Shown one piece after another: positions 8,100-14,432 of a stretch of 21,480 nt of DNA. Source of the stretch: JAWLCQ01 sp041687095 (GTDB lineage Bacteria; Planctomycetota; Phycisphaerae; SM23-33). Where the stretch lies: positions 1-21,480 of the forward strand of contig JAWLCQ010000072.1 of assembly GCA_041687095.1 (NCBI GenBank), given 5' to 3'. How positions within the stretch are numbered: position 1 is the stretch's first letter; every line of letters starts with the position of its first letter. The notes under the pieces were generated by a model. It was not told where the DNA came from. It saw nothing but the letters and a program-made list of their open reading frames with translations, and did not search any database. Both the position numbers and the translations under genes were made by a program.

Positions 8100-8855
8100 C
8101 TACTCCGGGGTATCGGGGGGGCTGGGCGGCGGGAGGTCGGCGCCCGGGGCGGAGGGCGGGGCGACGGTCCCGGCGGGCGGGGCGATCGGGGGAGCGGGCG
8201 GGGGCTCGATGGGCTCGCTGTCGAGCGAGGGCGACGCCGAGATCGTGGCCGTGTTCTTCGGGGACGCCGGGGGGCGGATGTTCTCGCCCGTCACGGGGCC
8301 CGCCCCAAACAGCCACCAGCTCGAATGCTCGGCGAACCCGAACGCCGGGCCCGACGCGTAGAGGAACCGCCCGTCGTCCCGCCGGTACACGACGAAGCTC
8401 AGGCGGCAGGCGCTGGACTGCTCGACGGACTTGAAGGCGGCGGCTTCGGGGATGGGGGCAATGCCGAACGGCGTGGGGATCTGCGTTTCAGGGAGGCCCA
8501 GGATGTAGTCGTTGCGGTTGACGCCCACCCCCCCGCTGCGGAGTTCGAGGATGTAGTGGGCGTCCTCGCGGACGGGGACCAGCAGGGCGCCCGCGGCGAG
8601 GGCGCGGGCGCGGACGGCGGCGATGACGTACGTTTCGTCCACCCGCTCGACCAGCGAGGGGTCAATGAAAACCTTGCGCTCCTCCAGGAGGGAGAAGTCG
8701 AGCTGGTTCACCGCCATGTCCACGGCCGCCGAGACCAGAAGCTGCTCGGTGGCGGTGCGGGGGGTGTCGGTGACGCGGCGCGACCCGCACCCGGTGAGGC
8801 ACAGGCCCGCCAGGGCCAGAAGACTGCAGGCTTTCGCCAGTTGCGCTATGTTCAT
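8100..8855 (-). CDS. Lipoprotein of a planctomycete-type family (resembles DUF6655)
   Basis: The chosen ATG at 8855 gives a 251-residue protein whose first 23 residues form a lipoprotein signal (hydrophobic LLALAGLCLTGC, lipobox LTGC, Cys23). The frame continues upstream to 9026, but that extension lacks coding character and would bury the signal peptide. After the Cys comes SRRVTDTPRTATEQLLVS, a segment I associate from memory with planctomycete lipoproteins annotated DUF6655. This was not verified. The last 40 residues are rich in Pro (EPPPAPPIAPPAG), likely an unstructured tail. No catalytic motif is visible. Its stop lies three bases before the AsmA-like gene, so it probably works in the same envelope process. 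The ribosome-binding site is weak (AGGGA about 12 bases upstream). Confidence 0.8.
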   Translation of the reverse strand: MNIAQLAKACSLLALAGLCLTGCGSRRVTDTPRTATEQLLVSAAVDMAVNQLDFSLLEERKVFIDPSLVERVDETYVIAAVRARALAAGALLVPVREDAHYILELRSGGVGVNRNDYILGLPETQIPTPFGIAPIPEAAAFKSVEQSSACRLSFVVYRRDDGRFLYASGPAFGFAEHSSWWLFGAGPVTGENIRPPASPKNTATISASPSLDSEPIEPPPAPPIAPPAGTVAPPSAPGADLPPPSPPDTPE

Positions 8856-9148
8856 TGCGGTTCCGTATCCCTTTTGCAGGTCCCGGACGTCCCGTGCCTG
8901 CTCCCCTGCGGCAGAAGCACTCCCAAACGCCCGGGGCCATGGTACAGGGAACGGGGCGGGGCGGCCAGCGCGAGTCCGGCGCGTAACACAACGCTTCGCA
9001 CCCGGGGCAGCGGCTGCGGAGCGCAAGTGCGGCCGGGGAGACGGGCGAGCGGCGATGCTGCCCGTCCACCGGACCTGCGGGTCATTCTATGCCCACACCT
9101 CGGGCGTTTCCCCGAAATGCGGGTACGGAACACGCAGAATGTGGCGGA
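8856..9148. other. Intergenic region upstream of the lipoprotein-AsmA operon
   Basis: This stretch of 293 bases lies between two minus-strand genes. It must contain the promoter of the lipoprotein operon, but I see no convincing -35/-10 pair. Open frames here have no coding character. I see nothing else. Confidence 0.4.
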
Positions 9149-9307
9149 TCACTTCGTGAAGATCACCCACAGCGCGTGGATGATGCCGGGGATGTACCCC
9201 AGGATCGTCAGCAGGATGTTGATCCAGAAATGCTTCCCGATCCCGACCTGGAGGAACACCCCCAGGGGCGGGAGCAGGATGGCCGCGATGATCCGCACGA
9301 TGTCCAT
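9149..9307 (-). CDS. yqaE: Pmp3/YqaE family small membrane proteolipid
   Basis: The 52-residue protein starting MDIVRIIAAILLPPLGVFLQ matches the Pmp3/YqaE/stress-induced membrane peptide family over its full, usual length. It has two membrane helices (about 4-22 and 28-49) and the family signatures LLPPLGVFLQVG and LGYIPGIIHALWVI. In yeast and plants, members affect membrane potential and salt tolerance. Bacterial roles are less clear. An in-frame ATG at 9346 would add 13 residues; it has the better ribosome-binding site (GAGG) but lies inside the end of chaB, so translation could begin there. I prefer 9307 because the family begins at that Met. It is co-transcribed with chaB, 23 bases downstream of its stop. 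Confidence 0.88.
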   Translation of the reverse strand: MDIVRIIAAILLPPLGVFLQVGIGKHFWINILLTILGYIPGIIHALWVIFTK

Positions 9308-9330
9308 GCCGGTGAATGTGCTATGAGCGC

Positions 9331-9558
9331 TTACTTGGTGTGCCATTTTCCATCCTCGCCTTTCTCATACTTGTTCTCGACGGCGGACCAGGCGACGCGA
9401 TGGGCGGCCTCGTCGCGCGACTCGTCGCCGCGGCGTTTGTCGGGGTCCTTGTACTCGTCGTAGGCGGAGTTGAACGCGGAGACGTAGATCTCCTGCGCGT
9501 GCTTGGGCAGTTTCTTCTTCAGGTTGTCCCGAAGGTCGTCAGTGCCGTCGTAGGGCAT
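9331..9558 (-). CDS. chaB: ChaB family protein
   Basis: The 75-residue protein has the ChaB layout: MPYDGTDDLRDNLKKKLP at the start (the family's 'LP..VR..LP..AQ.I' pattern), AQEIYVSAFNSAYDEY, then EAAHRVAWSAVENKYEKG and a WHTK end. The start at 9558 is supported by AGGAG seven to eight bases upstream. A further ATG five codons earlier overlaps that site and is less likely. ChaB was first described as a regulator of the ChaA cation antiporter in E. coli, but ChaB-type proteins also occur without ChaA, as here. The gene directly precedes the Pmp3 gene on the same strand. Both families are linked to ionic or osmotic stress, which suggests shared control. Confidence 0.9.
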   Translation of the reverse strand: MPYDGTDDLRDNLKKKLPKHAQEIYVSAFNSAYDEYKDPDKRRGDESRDEAAHRVAWSAVENKYEKGEDGKWHTK

Positions 9559-9899
9559 GACGGGTCTCCTCATCTCGCCCCTGTCGCTGCCGGGCCCTCG
9601 GGGGGCGAGGGGCCCGAGGGGCCGGCCCCTCTATCAGTGTAGACCCGTGGCCATGCCTGCATATGGGGAGCGCGGCGGGTCGGCCGTGCGAAGTCCCCGC
9701 ATGGCCGCCCCCGGAGCGGGGCCCATGGGGGAAGGACACCGGGGGCGATAGAATTCCATGATCACCCGCACCGCGGGGGCGGTGCGGAGCAGACGACGGG
9801 GGTCCCGGCGCCGGAGCGGGGGCGGAATCGCTCCCCCCAGCGCCGCGGGGGACGCACTCGTCATCGACAGTCCCTCACGTGACAGGCAAGGAGACCGCG
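9559..9899. promoter_or_regulatory. Divergent regulatory region between chaB-yqaE and the ferritin-like gene
   Basis: This 341-base gap separates divergently transcribed genes and so should hold two promoters. It contains a perfect 16-nt palindrome, GAGGGGCC/GGCCCCTC, at 9615-9630, about 57 bases upstream of the chaB start, which could be an operator. A 9-bp perfect hairpin with a GGGG loop (9766-9774 with 9779-9787) lies in the likely leader of the ferritin-like gene. I cannot assign -35/-10 boxes with confidence, and GC-rich sequence makes chance palindromes common. Confidence 0.35.
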
Positions 9900-10433
9900 A
9901 TGCTGGGTTCACTTCTTTCATCCGTAAAGGCCTCAGGCAAGAGGCTCGACAGCATGGACGAACTGCTGATCGAGGAGTTGCGGGACATCTACGATGCGGA
10001 GAACCGCATCCTGGGGGCGCTGCCGAAGATGGCCGACGCCGCCTCCGACCCGCGCGTGAAACGGGCCTTCCAGGAGCACGAGCAGGTCACGCGGAAGCAG
10101 CGCGACCGCCTGGACACCATCTTCCAGCGGCTGGGCATGAGCCCCGAGGGGGCGAGTTGCGACGGGATGAAGGGCATCCTGTCGGAGGGCGAGGTTTTGG
10201 TCAAGGCCGAGGGCGATCCCCGCGTCAAGGACGCCGCCCTCGTCGCCGCCGCCCAGCGCGTCGAGCACTACGAGATCGCGGCGTATGGCTCGGCCCGGGC
10301 GTTCGCCAACTACGTCGGCCGCTCGGACATCGCCGACATCCTCCAGCAGACGCTGGACGAGGAGGGCGAGTCGGACCACAGGCTGACGAACCTGGCGTAC
10401 TCGGGCGTGGACGAACGCGCCGCCGAGGCGTGA
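9900..10433 (+). CDS. YciE/YciF-type ferritin-like protein (DUF892)
   Basis: The 177-residue protein begins at ATG 9900, seven bases after AAGGAG. A GTG at 9879 upstream is in frame but overlaps that site. The sequence fits the YciE/YciF (DUF892, PF05974) ferritin-like four-helix bundle. Metal-ligand-type residues are spread as expected: E26 and E34 in EELRDIYDAEN, E59/H60/E61 in FQEHEQVT, H123/E125 in VEHYEIAAYG, and E154-H160 in DEEGESDH. Members are stress-induced, putatively iron-binding or ferroxidase-like proteins. Direct activity is poorly documented. It stands divergent from chaB-yqaE and upstream of a DUF2892 gene, in a small stress-type cluster. Confidence 0.9.
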   Translation: MLGSLLSSVKASGKRLDSMDELLIEELRDIYDAENRILGALPKMADAASDPRVKRAFQEHEQVTRKQRDRLDTIFQRLGMSPEGASCDGMKGILSEGEVLVKAEGDPRVKDAALVAAAQRVEHYEIAAYGSARAFANYVGRSDIADILQQTLDEEGESDHRLTNLAYSGVDERAAEA

Positions 10434-10641
10434 GTCGTCCCCTGGGCCGCGCCAGGGCGGCGCGCCGCATAGAACGCACCCCCCGGGTGCCCGCGAGGAC
10501 GGGCGGCCCCCTCGAACGCCCCCCCGCGCGCCGCAAGGCGCACGGGACCGGCCGAGGGGCGCCGCCCCCCTCCGCCCCTCACCGGCCCCGCACTCGCCCC
10601 GTCGGTCATCGCCCGACCCCGTGAACGAAAGGAACCGCATC

Positions 10642-11103
10642 ATGCCCCAACTGCCCGAAACCGCCAAACGCGTCGAACAGCACTCGCCCGAAAGCGCCAA
10701 CGATCGCATCCGCAGCGAGATGAACGAACGCCTCGTCCACTACGCCGCCCACCCCGAGGACATCGACGCCCGCCTCACGGAACTCGACGGCGAGTGGGAC
10801 ATCGAGCGCACCCTCGAAGCCAACGCCGCCACCCTCGCGCTGGTGGGGTTGGCCCTGGGATCGAAGTGGCGAACGTGGAACCTCCTCCCCGCCGTGGTCG
10901 CCGCCTTCCTCCTCGAACACGCCGTCCAGGGCTGGTGCCCCCCCGTGGAGGTCTTCCGCCGCCTGGGCGTCCGCACCATGGACGAGATCGACGAGGAACG
11001 CTACGCCCTGAAGGCGCTCCGCGGGGACTTCACGTACACCGAAACCGATACTTCCCGCCCCAACGTCAGCGCCACCGTTGCCGCCCACGCCGCGGCGGCA
11101 TGA
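10642..11103 (+). CDS. DUF2892 (YgaP-like transmembrane domain) protein
   Basis: The 153-residue protein starts at ATG 10642 with AAAGGA upstream. An in-frame GTG at 10621 overlaps that site. Residues 50-130 match the DUF2892/YgaP-like membrane domain: DIERTLEANAATLALVGLAL (first helix about 58-74), a short loop, second helix about 79-95, then GWCPPVEVFRRLGVRT and a closing ALKALRGDF. The N-terminal 45 residues are polar (VHYAAHPEDIDARLTELDGE). No rhodanese domain is present, so it is a stand-alone membrane protein. Its function is unknown. It follows the ferritin-like gene by 208 bases of GC-rich sequence with no gene, so it may share or have its own promoter. Confidence 0.85.
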   Translation: MPQLPETAKRVEQHSPESANDRIRSEMNERLVHYAAHPEDIDARLTELDGEWDIERTLEANAATLALVGLALGSKWRTWNLLPAVVAAFLLEHAVQGWCPPVEVFRRLGVRTMDEIDEERYALKALRGDFTYTETDTSRPNVSATVAAHAAAA

Positions 11104-11179
11104 CGAAACGGCCGCCGGCGCGGACCCGTTCCAGGAGATGGTAACCGTTCACGGGAGTGCGGGCGATGAGCCCCGCACC

Positions 11180-11252
11180 GCCTCGAAAAAGGGGACAGGC
11201 ACCTGCGCGGCGAGAAGCGTGCCGCTACGGAGCCAGTCCCCTTTTTCGAGGC
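11180..11252. repeat. REP-like palindrome with GGGGACAGGC / GCCAGTCCCC arms
   Basis: The arms 11180-11200 and 11232-11252 are inverted repeats of 21 bp with one mismatch. The outer 17 bp (GCCTCGAAAAAGGGGAC) are perfect and the arms are separated by 31 bases. From memory, the core phrases GGGGACAGGCACC and GGAGCCAGTCCCC resemble palindromic units found near REP-associated tyrosine transposases (RAYT) in several bacterial groups. No such transposase gene is in this window. It could also stop transcription from either convergent gene. Confidence 0.6.
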
Positions 11253-11310
11253 TCCCTGCGCCTCTCCCGCCTTCGCCGATCCCGCCTTCGGATCCCGACG
11301 AACCCTTTCT

Positions 11311-11344
11311 TTCACGCCTTCGCTGCTGTTTGCGAAGGCGTGAA
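11311..11344. terminator. 12-bp perfect hairpin between convergent genes (terminator-like without T-run)
   Basis: TTCACGCCTTCG (11311-11322) pairs fully with CGAAGGCGTGAA (11333-11344) around a 10-nt loop. It lies 24 bases past the stop of the minus-strand methyltransferase gene, the last gene of the long operon, and also downstream of the DUF2892 gene. There is no T-rich tail on either side, so intrinsic termination is uncertain. Its right arm runs into the inverted end of the copy-B element. Confidence 0.35.
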
Positions 11345-11368
11345 CGGTTCCAGGAGATGATTGTGCGG

Positions 11369-12202
11369 TCAAGACGGTCCTGACACCGCCTCCGGGCGCC
11401 CGATGGCGGCGTGGTACTCGGCGTCGCGGATGTCGCGCCATGGCCCCCCGTCGGGGGCGGGGCGGCAGAAGAAGAACTCGTCGGCCGGGCGGGCGTACGG
11501 GGTCATCCCCACCGAGCGGAGCATGGCTTCGATGCAGGGGGCGTTGAACACCCACCAGTTGGTGGGGTCGTCCTGGAGGCGGTGCTCGACGAAGGCGGCC
11601 TTGGGCCACCCGGGGGCGGTCAGTTCCTCCCGCCGGTGCATGGGCAGGTCGGGGGGCGGGACGCGGGCGGGGCCATCGTCCATCGTCAGCGACTGCAGGA
11701 CGAGCAGTTCGCGCGTGGCACGCCCGACGGCCTCCAGGGCCAGCAACGGGAACCGCAGGTGGTACAGCACGCCCATGAAGAGCACGACGTCGTACCGCCC
11801 CGGTTCGCGGGCGAGGTCGTACACCTGCATCTGGCGGAAGGTCACGCGGTCCTGCAGGCCCAGGACGTCGCGGACCCAGCGGCCCTGGCGGAGGTAGTGC
11901 GGGTCGCTGTCGATGGCCGTCACCTTCGCCCCGCGCTGGGCGAGTTCAAAGCTGTAGAACCCGGCGTTGCAGCCGATGTCCAGCACCGTCCGCCCGTGCA
12001 GGTCCCCGGGCAGGTGCGGGGCGATCTGCTCCCACTTGAACCGCGGGAAGTCGCCCAGCCAGTGGTCCGGGGCCGTCTGCACCCCCCCGGGGAGGTAGAT
12101 GTTGTGGAACCAGGGGCGCAGCTCCTCCACCCGCCGCCGCAACGCGTCGGGGGCGGGGGCCCGGGGGGTGCCGGCGTCCCGTGCCGTCTCCGTCTGCCGC
12201 AT
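11369..12202 (-). CDS. SAM-dependent methyltransferase, Rta_06860 family (TIGR04290-like)
   Basis: The 277-residue protein starts at ATG 12202, eight bases after AGGAG. The frame stays open far upstream, but that part is an antisense-like shadow of the neighbouring gene. SAM-binding motif I is VLDIGCNAG (73-81), followed by acidic D98 in TAIDSDPHY and a motif DVVLFMGVLYHLRFPLLALE (138-157). The N-terminal block WFHNIYLPGG (31-40) with DHWLGDFPRFKWEQI (47-60) is the pattern I know from TIGR04290 and related CmoB-like (DUF1698) enzymes. TIGR04290 genes recur beside glycosyltransferases, epimerases and dehydrogenases, from memory, and their substrate is to my knowledge unreported. It is the last gene of the operon, 14 bases after the CgeB-like gene, and may methylate the sugar product. 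Confidence 0.88.
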   Translation of the reverse strand: MRQTETARDAGTPRAPAPDALRRRVEELRPWFHNIYLPGGVQTAPDHWLGDFPRFKWEQIAPHLPGDLHGRTVLDIGCNAGFYSFELAQRGAKVTAIDSDPHYLRQGRWVRDVLGLQDRVTFRQMQVYDLAREPGRYDVVLFMGVLYHLRFPLLALEAVGRATRELLVLQSLTMDDGPARVPPPDLPMHRREELTAPGWPKAAFVEHRLQDDPTNWWVFNAPCIEAMLRSVGMTPYARPADEFFFCRPAPDGGPWRDIRDAEYHAAIGRPEAVSGPS

Positions 12203-12216
12203 GGTCCTGCTCCTGT

Positions 12217-13356
12217 CTACTGCAGGGTTTCGCTGAATCCGCCGCAGGCGGCGCGGCGGCCCCGGCGGGAGGCGGCTTCGCGGACGTGGGCCTCCAGTTC
12301 GGCCGCCCTGTGCATGGCCGTGTGCCCCGCCAGGACCCGCCGGCGGGCGTTGACCCCCAGCTCGCGCAGCACCTCGGGCGGGGCGTCCAACGCCTCCATC
12401 GCCTCCTCGCAGCTCCGCGCGATCAGGATGTCCCGGTCCGGGCGGAAGAACTCCTCGAGCCCGACCCAATAGTCGCTCACGATGGCCGTCCCGCAGGCGG
12501 CCGCCTCGAACAGCCGCACGCTGGGGCTGTAGCCCGCCGCGACCATGTCCGTCCGCGTCACGTTCAGGGTAATCTCCTGGGCGGAGTAGAACTCCGCGTG
12601 CTCCCCGGGCGGGATGTGGTCGATCCACTGCACGTTCGTGGGCCAGCGGACGCCCGGAGGGTACTGCGGGCCGGCGACGACGAACCAGTCCGTCCGCCGC
12701 CGCCGCGCCGGTTCCAGCAGCAGCCGCTCCAGGGCGGGCTGACGGTCCTCGCTGTACGTCCCCAGATATCCCATCCGCCACTGCCGCTCCACGTTCCGCC
12801 GGTGGTACAGGTCCGGGTCCACGCTGCAGTACAGCGGGCGGGCGCAGGGCGAGCCCCAACTGCGCTCGAGTTCCGTGAGCGTCGGGCCCCCGGAGAACGA
12901 GAGGTACAGGTCGTACCGCGGGATCAGCTCGGGGCTCAGGTACTCGCACTCCCCCCGCCGCAGCGCCGCCAGCGTCACCGGGGTGTCGATGTCGTAGAAC
13001 GCGCACACGCCCTGGGCGTGCTGCAGCGCCCAGTGCCCCACCTCGATCCCCCCCGGGACGTACGAGCCCACGATCACCAGGTCCGCATCGCGGACGCACG
13101 GGGCGTAGCGGTCGTAGAGTTCCTCCGTCGAGTCGTACAGGGCCAGGTCGCAAAAGCCCGGGGCGGGCAGGTCGCGGTTGTCCGCGTACCAGGGCACGTC
13201 GCGCTCCAGGAAGAGCACGCGGTGGCCCCGGTGGGCGAGCGAGCGGAGCAGGGCGCGGTACGTCGTCGCGTGGCCGTTCCCCCACGACGAGGTGATCGAC
13301 AGCCCCAGAACCACGATCCGCATCGGGTCACAGTTGTCGGACGGGTACGGGATCAT
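12217..13356 (-). CDS. CgeB-like glycosyltransferase (copy nearest the methyltransferase)
   Basis: The 379-residue protein starts at ATG 13356, which overlaps the preceding gene's TGA as ATGA; this supports it over the Met twelve codons later (MRIVVLGLS), which has no ribosome-binding site. It has a GT-B fold pattern: N-terminal Rossmann strand MRIVVLGLSITSSWGNGH, and a C-terminal domain of the Glyco_trans_1_2/CgeB type with SPSVRLFEAAACGTAIVSDY (277-296), GLEEFFRPDRDILIA (299-313) and a terminal RRRVLAGHTAMHRA. CgeB-type proteins use nucleotide sugars, but donor and acceptor here are unknown. Its closest neighbour in sequence is the next gene upstream (the 13353-14432 protein), suggesting tandem duplication. 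Confidence 0.85.
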   Translation of the reverse strand: MIPYPSDNCDPMRIVVLGLSITSSWGNGHATTYRALLRSLAHRGHRVLFLERDVPWYADNRDLPAPGFCDLALYDSTEELYDRYAPCVRDADLVIVGSYVPGGIEVGHWALQHAQGVCAFYDIDTPVTLAALRRGECEYLSPELIPRYDLYLSFSGGPTLTELERSWGSPCARPLYCSVDPDLYHRRNVERQWRMGYLGTYSEDRQPALERLLLEPARRRRTDWFVVAGPQYPPGVRWPTNVQWIDHIPPGEHAEFYSAQEITLNVTRTDMVAAGYSPSVRLFEAAACGTAIVSDYWVGLEEFFRPDRDILIARSCEEAMEALDAPPEVLRELGVNARRRVLAGHTAMHRAAELEAHVREAASRRGRRAACGGFSETLQ

Positions 13357-14432
13357 AGGGACAGCTTTCCTGTTTCCTGAAGGACGCCCTCGAGCAGCCG
13401 GGCGCGGTGAGCGTACGTGTGTTCGCGCAGGACCCGGCGGCGGGCGGCGAGGCCGATCTCCCGGGCCCGCTCGGGCGTCAGGGCGGAGAGGATCTCGATG
13501 ACCTCCCCCCCGCTGGAGGCGACGAGGATCTCGCGCCCGGGTTCGAGGAAGTCCTCCAGCCCCCGCCAGGCGTCGGAGATGATGCACGCGGCGGCCCCGG
13601 CGGCCTCGAAGACGCGGGTCGCCGGCGACCAGCCGTACTGCGCCATGCTCTGCCGCGCGATGTTCAGCGTCGTCAGCGGGGTGCAGTTGAAGGCGTTGTG
13701 GTCGCGGGTGTAGACGTGCCCGACGTACCGGACGTTGTCGGGCAGCGCCTTGTCCCCCCACCCGCTGCCCCCCAGCAGGAACCGCCGGTCGGGAAGCGCG
13801 TTGGCGGCGTGGAGGAAGAACTCCTCGACCCGCCCCTCGCGGTCGGGCAGGCGGTTGCCCAGGAACGCCAGGTCCGCCTCGAACCGCGCTTCGGGGTCCG
13901 TCGGGTGGTGCGTGGCGGGGTCGACGGCGTTGTAGACGGTGATGCAGCGCTGGGCCCCGAGCAGCTCGTACTCGGCGATCACCGGAGGGCCCCCGCCGTA
14001 GGTGAAGATGAAGTCGTACCGCGGGATCATCGGGCGCAGCGGATCCGACGGGTCGCTCCGCACCCGCTCCAGCGTCGCCGGGGCGTCCACGTCCCAGAAC
14101 CCCACGCGCGTCCCGTCGGACTGGAGATCGAGGACGGCCGATTCGAGCAGCTCGTCGAACACGCCCACTCCGCTGGCCTTGATCACCAGGTCGCTGCCGG
14201 CCCCGCGGCGGACGACGGCGCGGGCGGAGTGCTCGTCGGGGGCGTAGACCACCACGCGGGCCCAGTCGGGGTCGTCGATGTCGCGGTGCTTCTGGCGGTC
14301 GTAGGCGTCGGGCTCATAGAAGACGACCTCGTGCCCGCGATCCGCCAGGGCCTTCAGCAGGCCCCGGTAGTAGGTCGCCGCCCCGTTCCAGTACGCCGAG
14401 ACCAGCGAGGAACCGTAGAATGCAATCCTCAT
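13353..14432 (-). CDS. CgeB-like glycosyltransferase (middle copy)
   Basis: The 359-residue protein starts at ATG 14432, overlapping the upstream stop by ATGA, with AAAGGA in front. N-terminal MRIAFYGSSLVSAYWNGAAT and the phrase RYDFIFTYGGGPPVIAEYE (138-156) parallel the downstream copy's RYDLYLSFSGGPTLTELE. The C-terminal nucleotide-binding segment is SPATRVFEAAGAAACIISDA (269-288), then GLEDFLEPGREILVASSGGE and a terminal RRRVLREHTYAHRA. It is a likely retaining GT-B transferase acting in the cytoplasm. Relative to its neighbours, ACG in FEAAACG is replaced by GAA, so copies have diverged near the donor-binding loop and may use different sugars. Confidence 0.85.
   Translation of the reverse strand: MRIAFYGSSLVSAYWNGAATYYRGLLKALADRGHEVVFYEPDAYDRQKHRDIDDPDWARVVVYAPDEHSARAVVRRGAGSDLVIKASGVGVFDELLESAVLDLQSDGTRVGFWDVDAPATLERVRSDPSDPLRPMIPRYDFIFTYGGGPPVIAEYELLGAQRCITVYNAVDPATHHPTDPEARFEADLAFLGNRLPDREGRVEEFFLHAANALPDRRFLLGGSGWGDKALPDNVRYVGHVYTRDHNAFNCTPLTTLNIARQSMAQYGWSPATRVFEAAGAAACIISDAWRGLEDFLEPGREILVASSGGEVIEILSALTPERAREIGLAARRRVLREHTYAHRARLLEGVLQETGKLSL

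Larger units (their letters stand above)
11128..11359. mobile_element. Possible MITE-like element with GGTAACCGTTCACG inverted ends (copy B) and flanking direct repeats
   Basis: The left end GGTAACCGTTCACG (11140-11153) is matched in inverted orientation by CGTGAACGGTTCC (11339-11351), identical apart from one missing base. GTTCCAGGAGATG occurs as a 13-bp perfect direct repeat at 11128-11140 and 11347-11359, bracketing the unit like a target-site duplication. The interior is non-coding and contains the 11180-11252 palindrome and the 11311-11344 hairpin. The unit lies between convergent genes. The same ends appear at 779-1003. The interiors of the two copies are not alike, so this may be a shared-end family with different contents rather than true copies. 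Confidence 0.4.

Noticed and set aside
8856..9026. N-terminal extension of the lipoprotein
   Set aside because: It would bury the lipobox; the extension has no coding character.
4614..9326. A plus-strand open frame of 1570 codons opposite the AsmA-like gene
   Set aside because: It is antisense to the AsmA and lipoprotein genes, is rich in Gly, Arg, Ala and Val with no domain pattern, and is a by-product of GC-rich codon use.
12203..13285. N-terminal extension of the methyltransferase
   Set aside because: It runs in another frame through the CgeB-like gene and is Arg/Gly/Pro-rich; ATG 12202 has AGGAG and the family's start.
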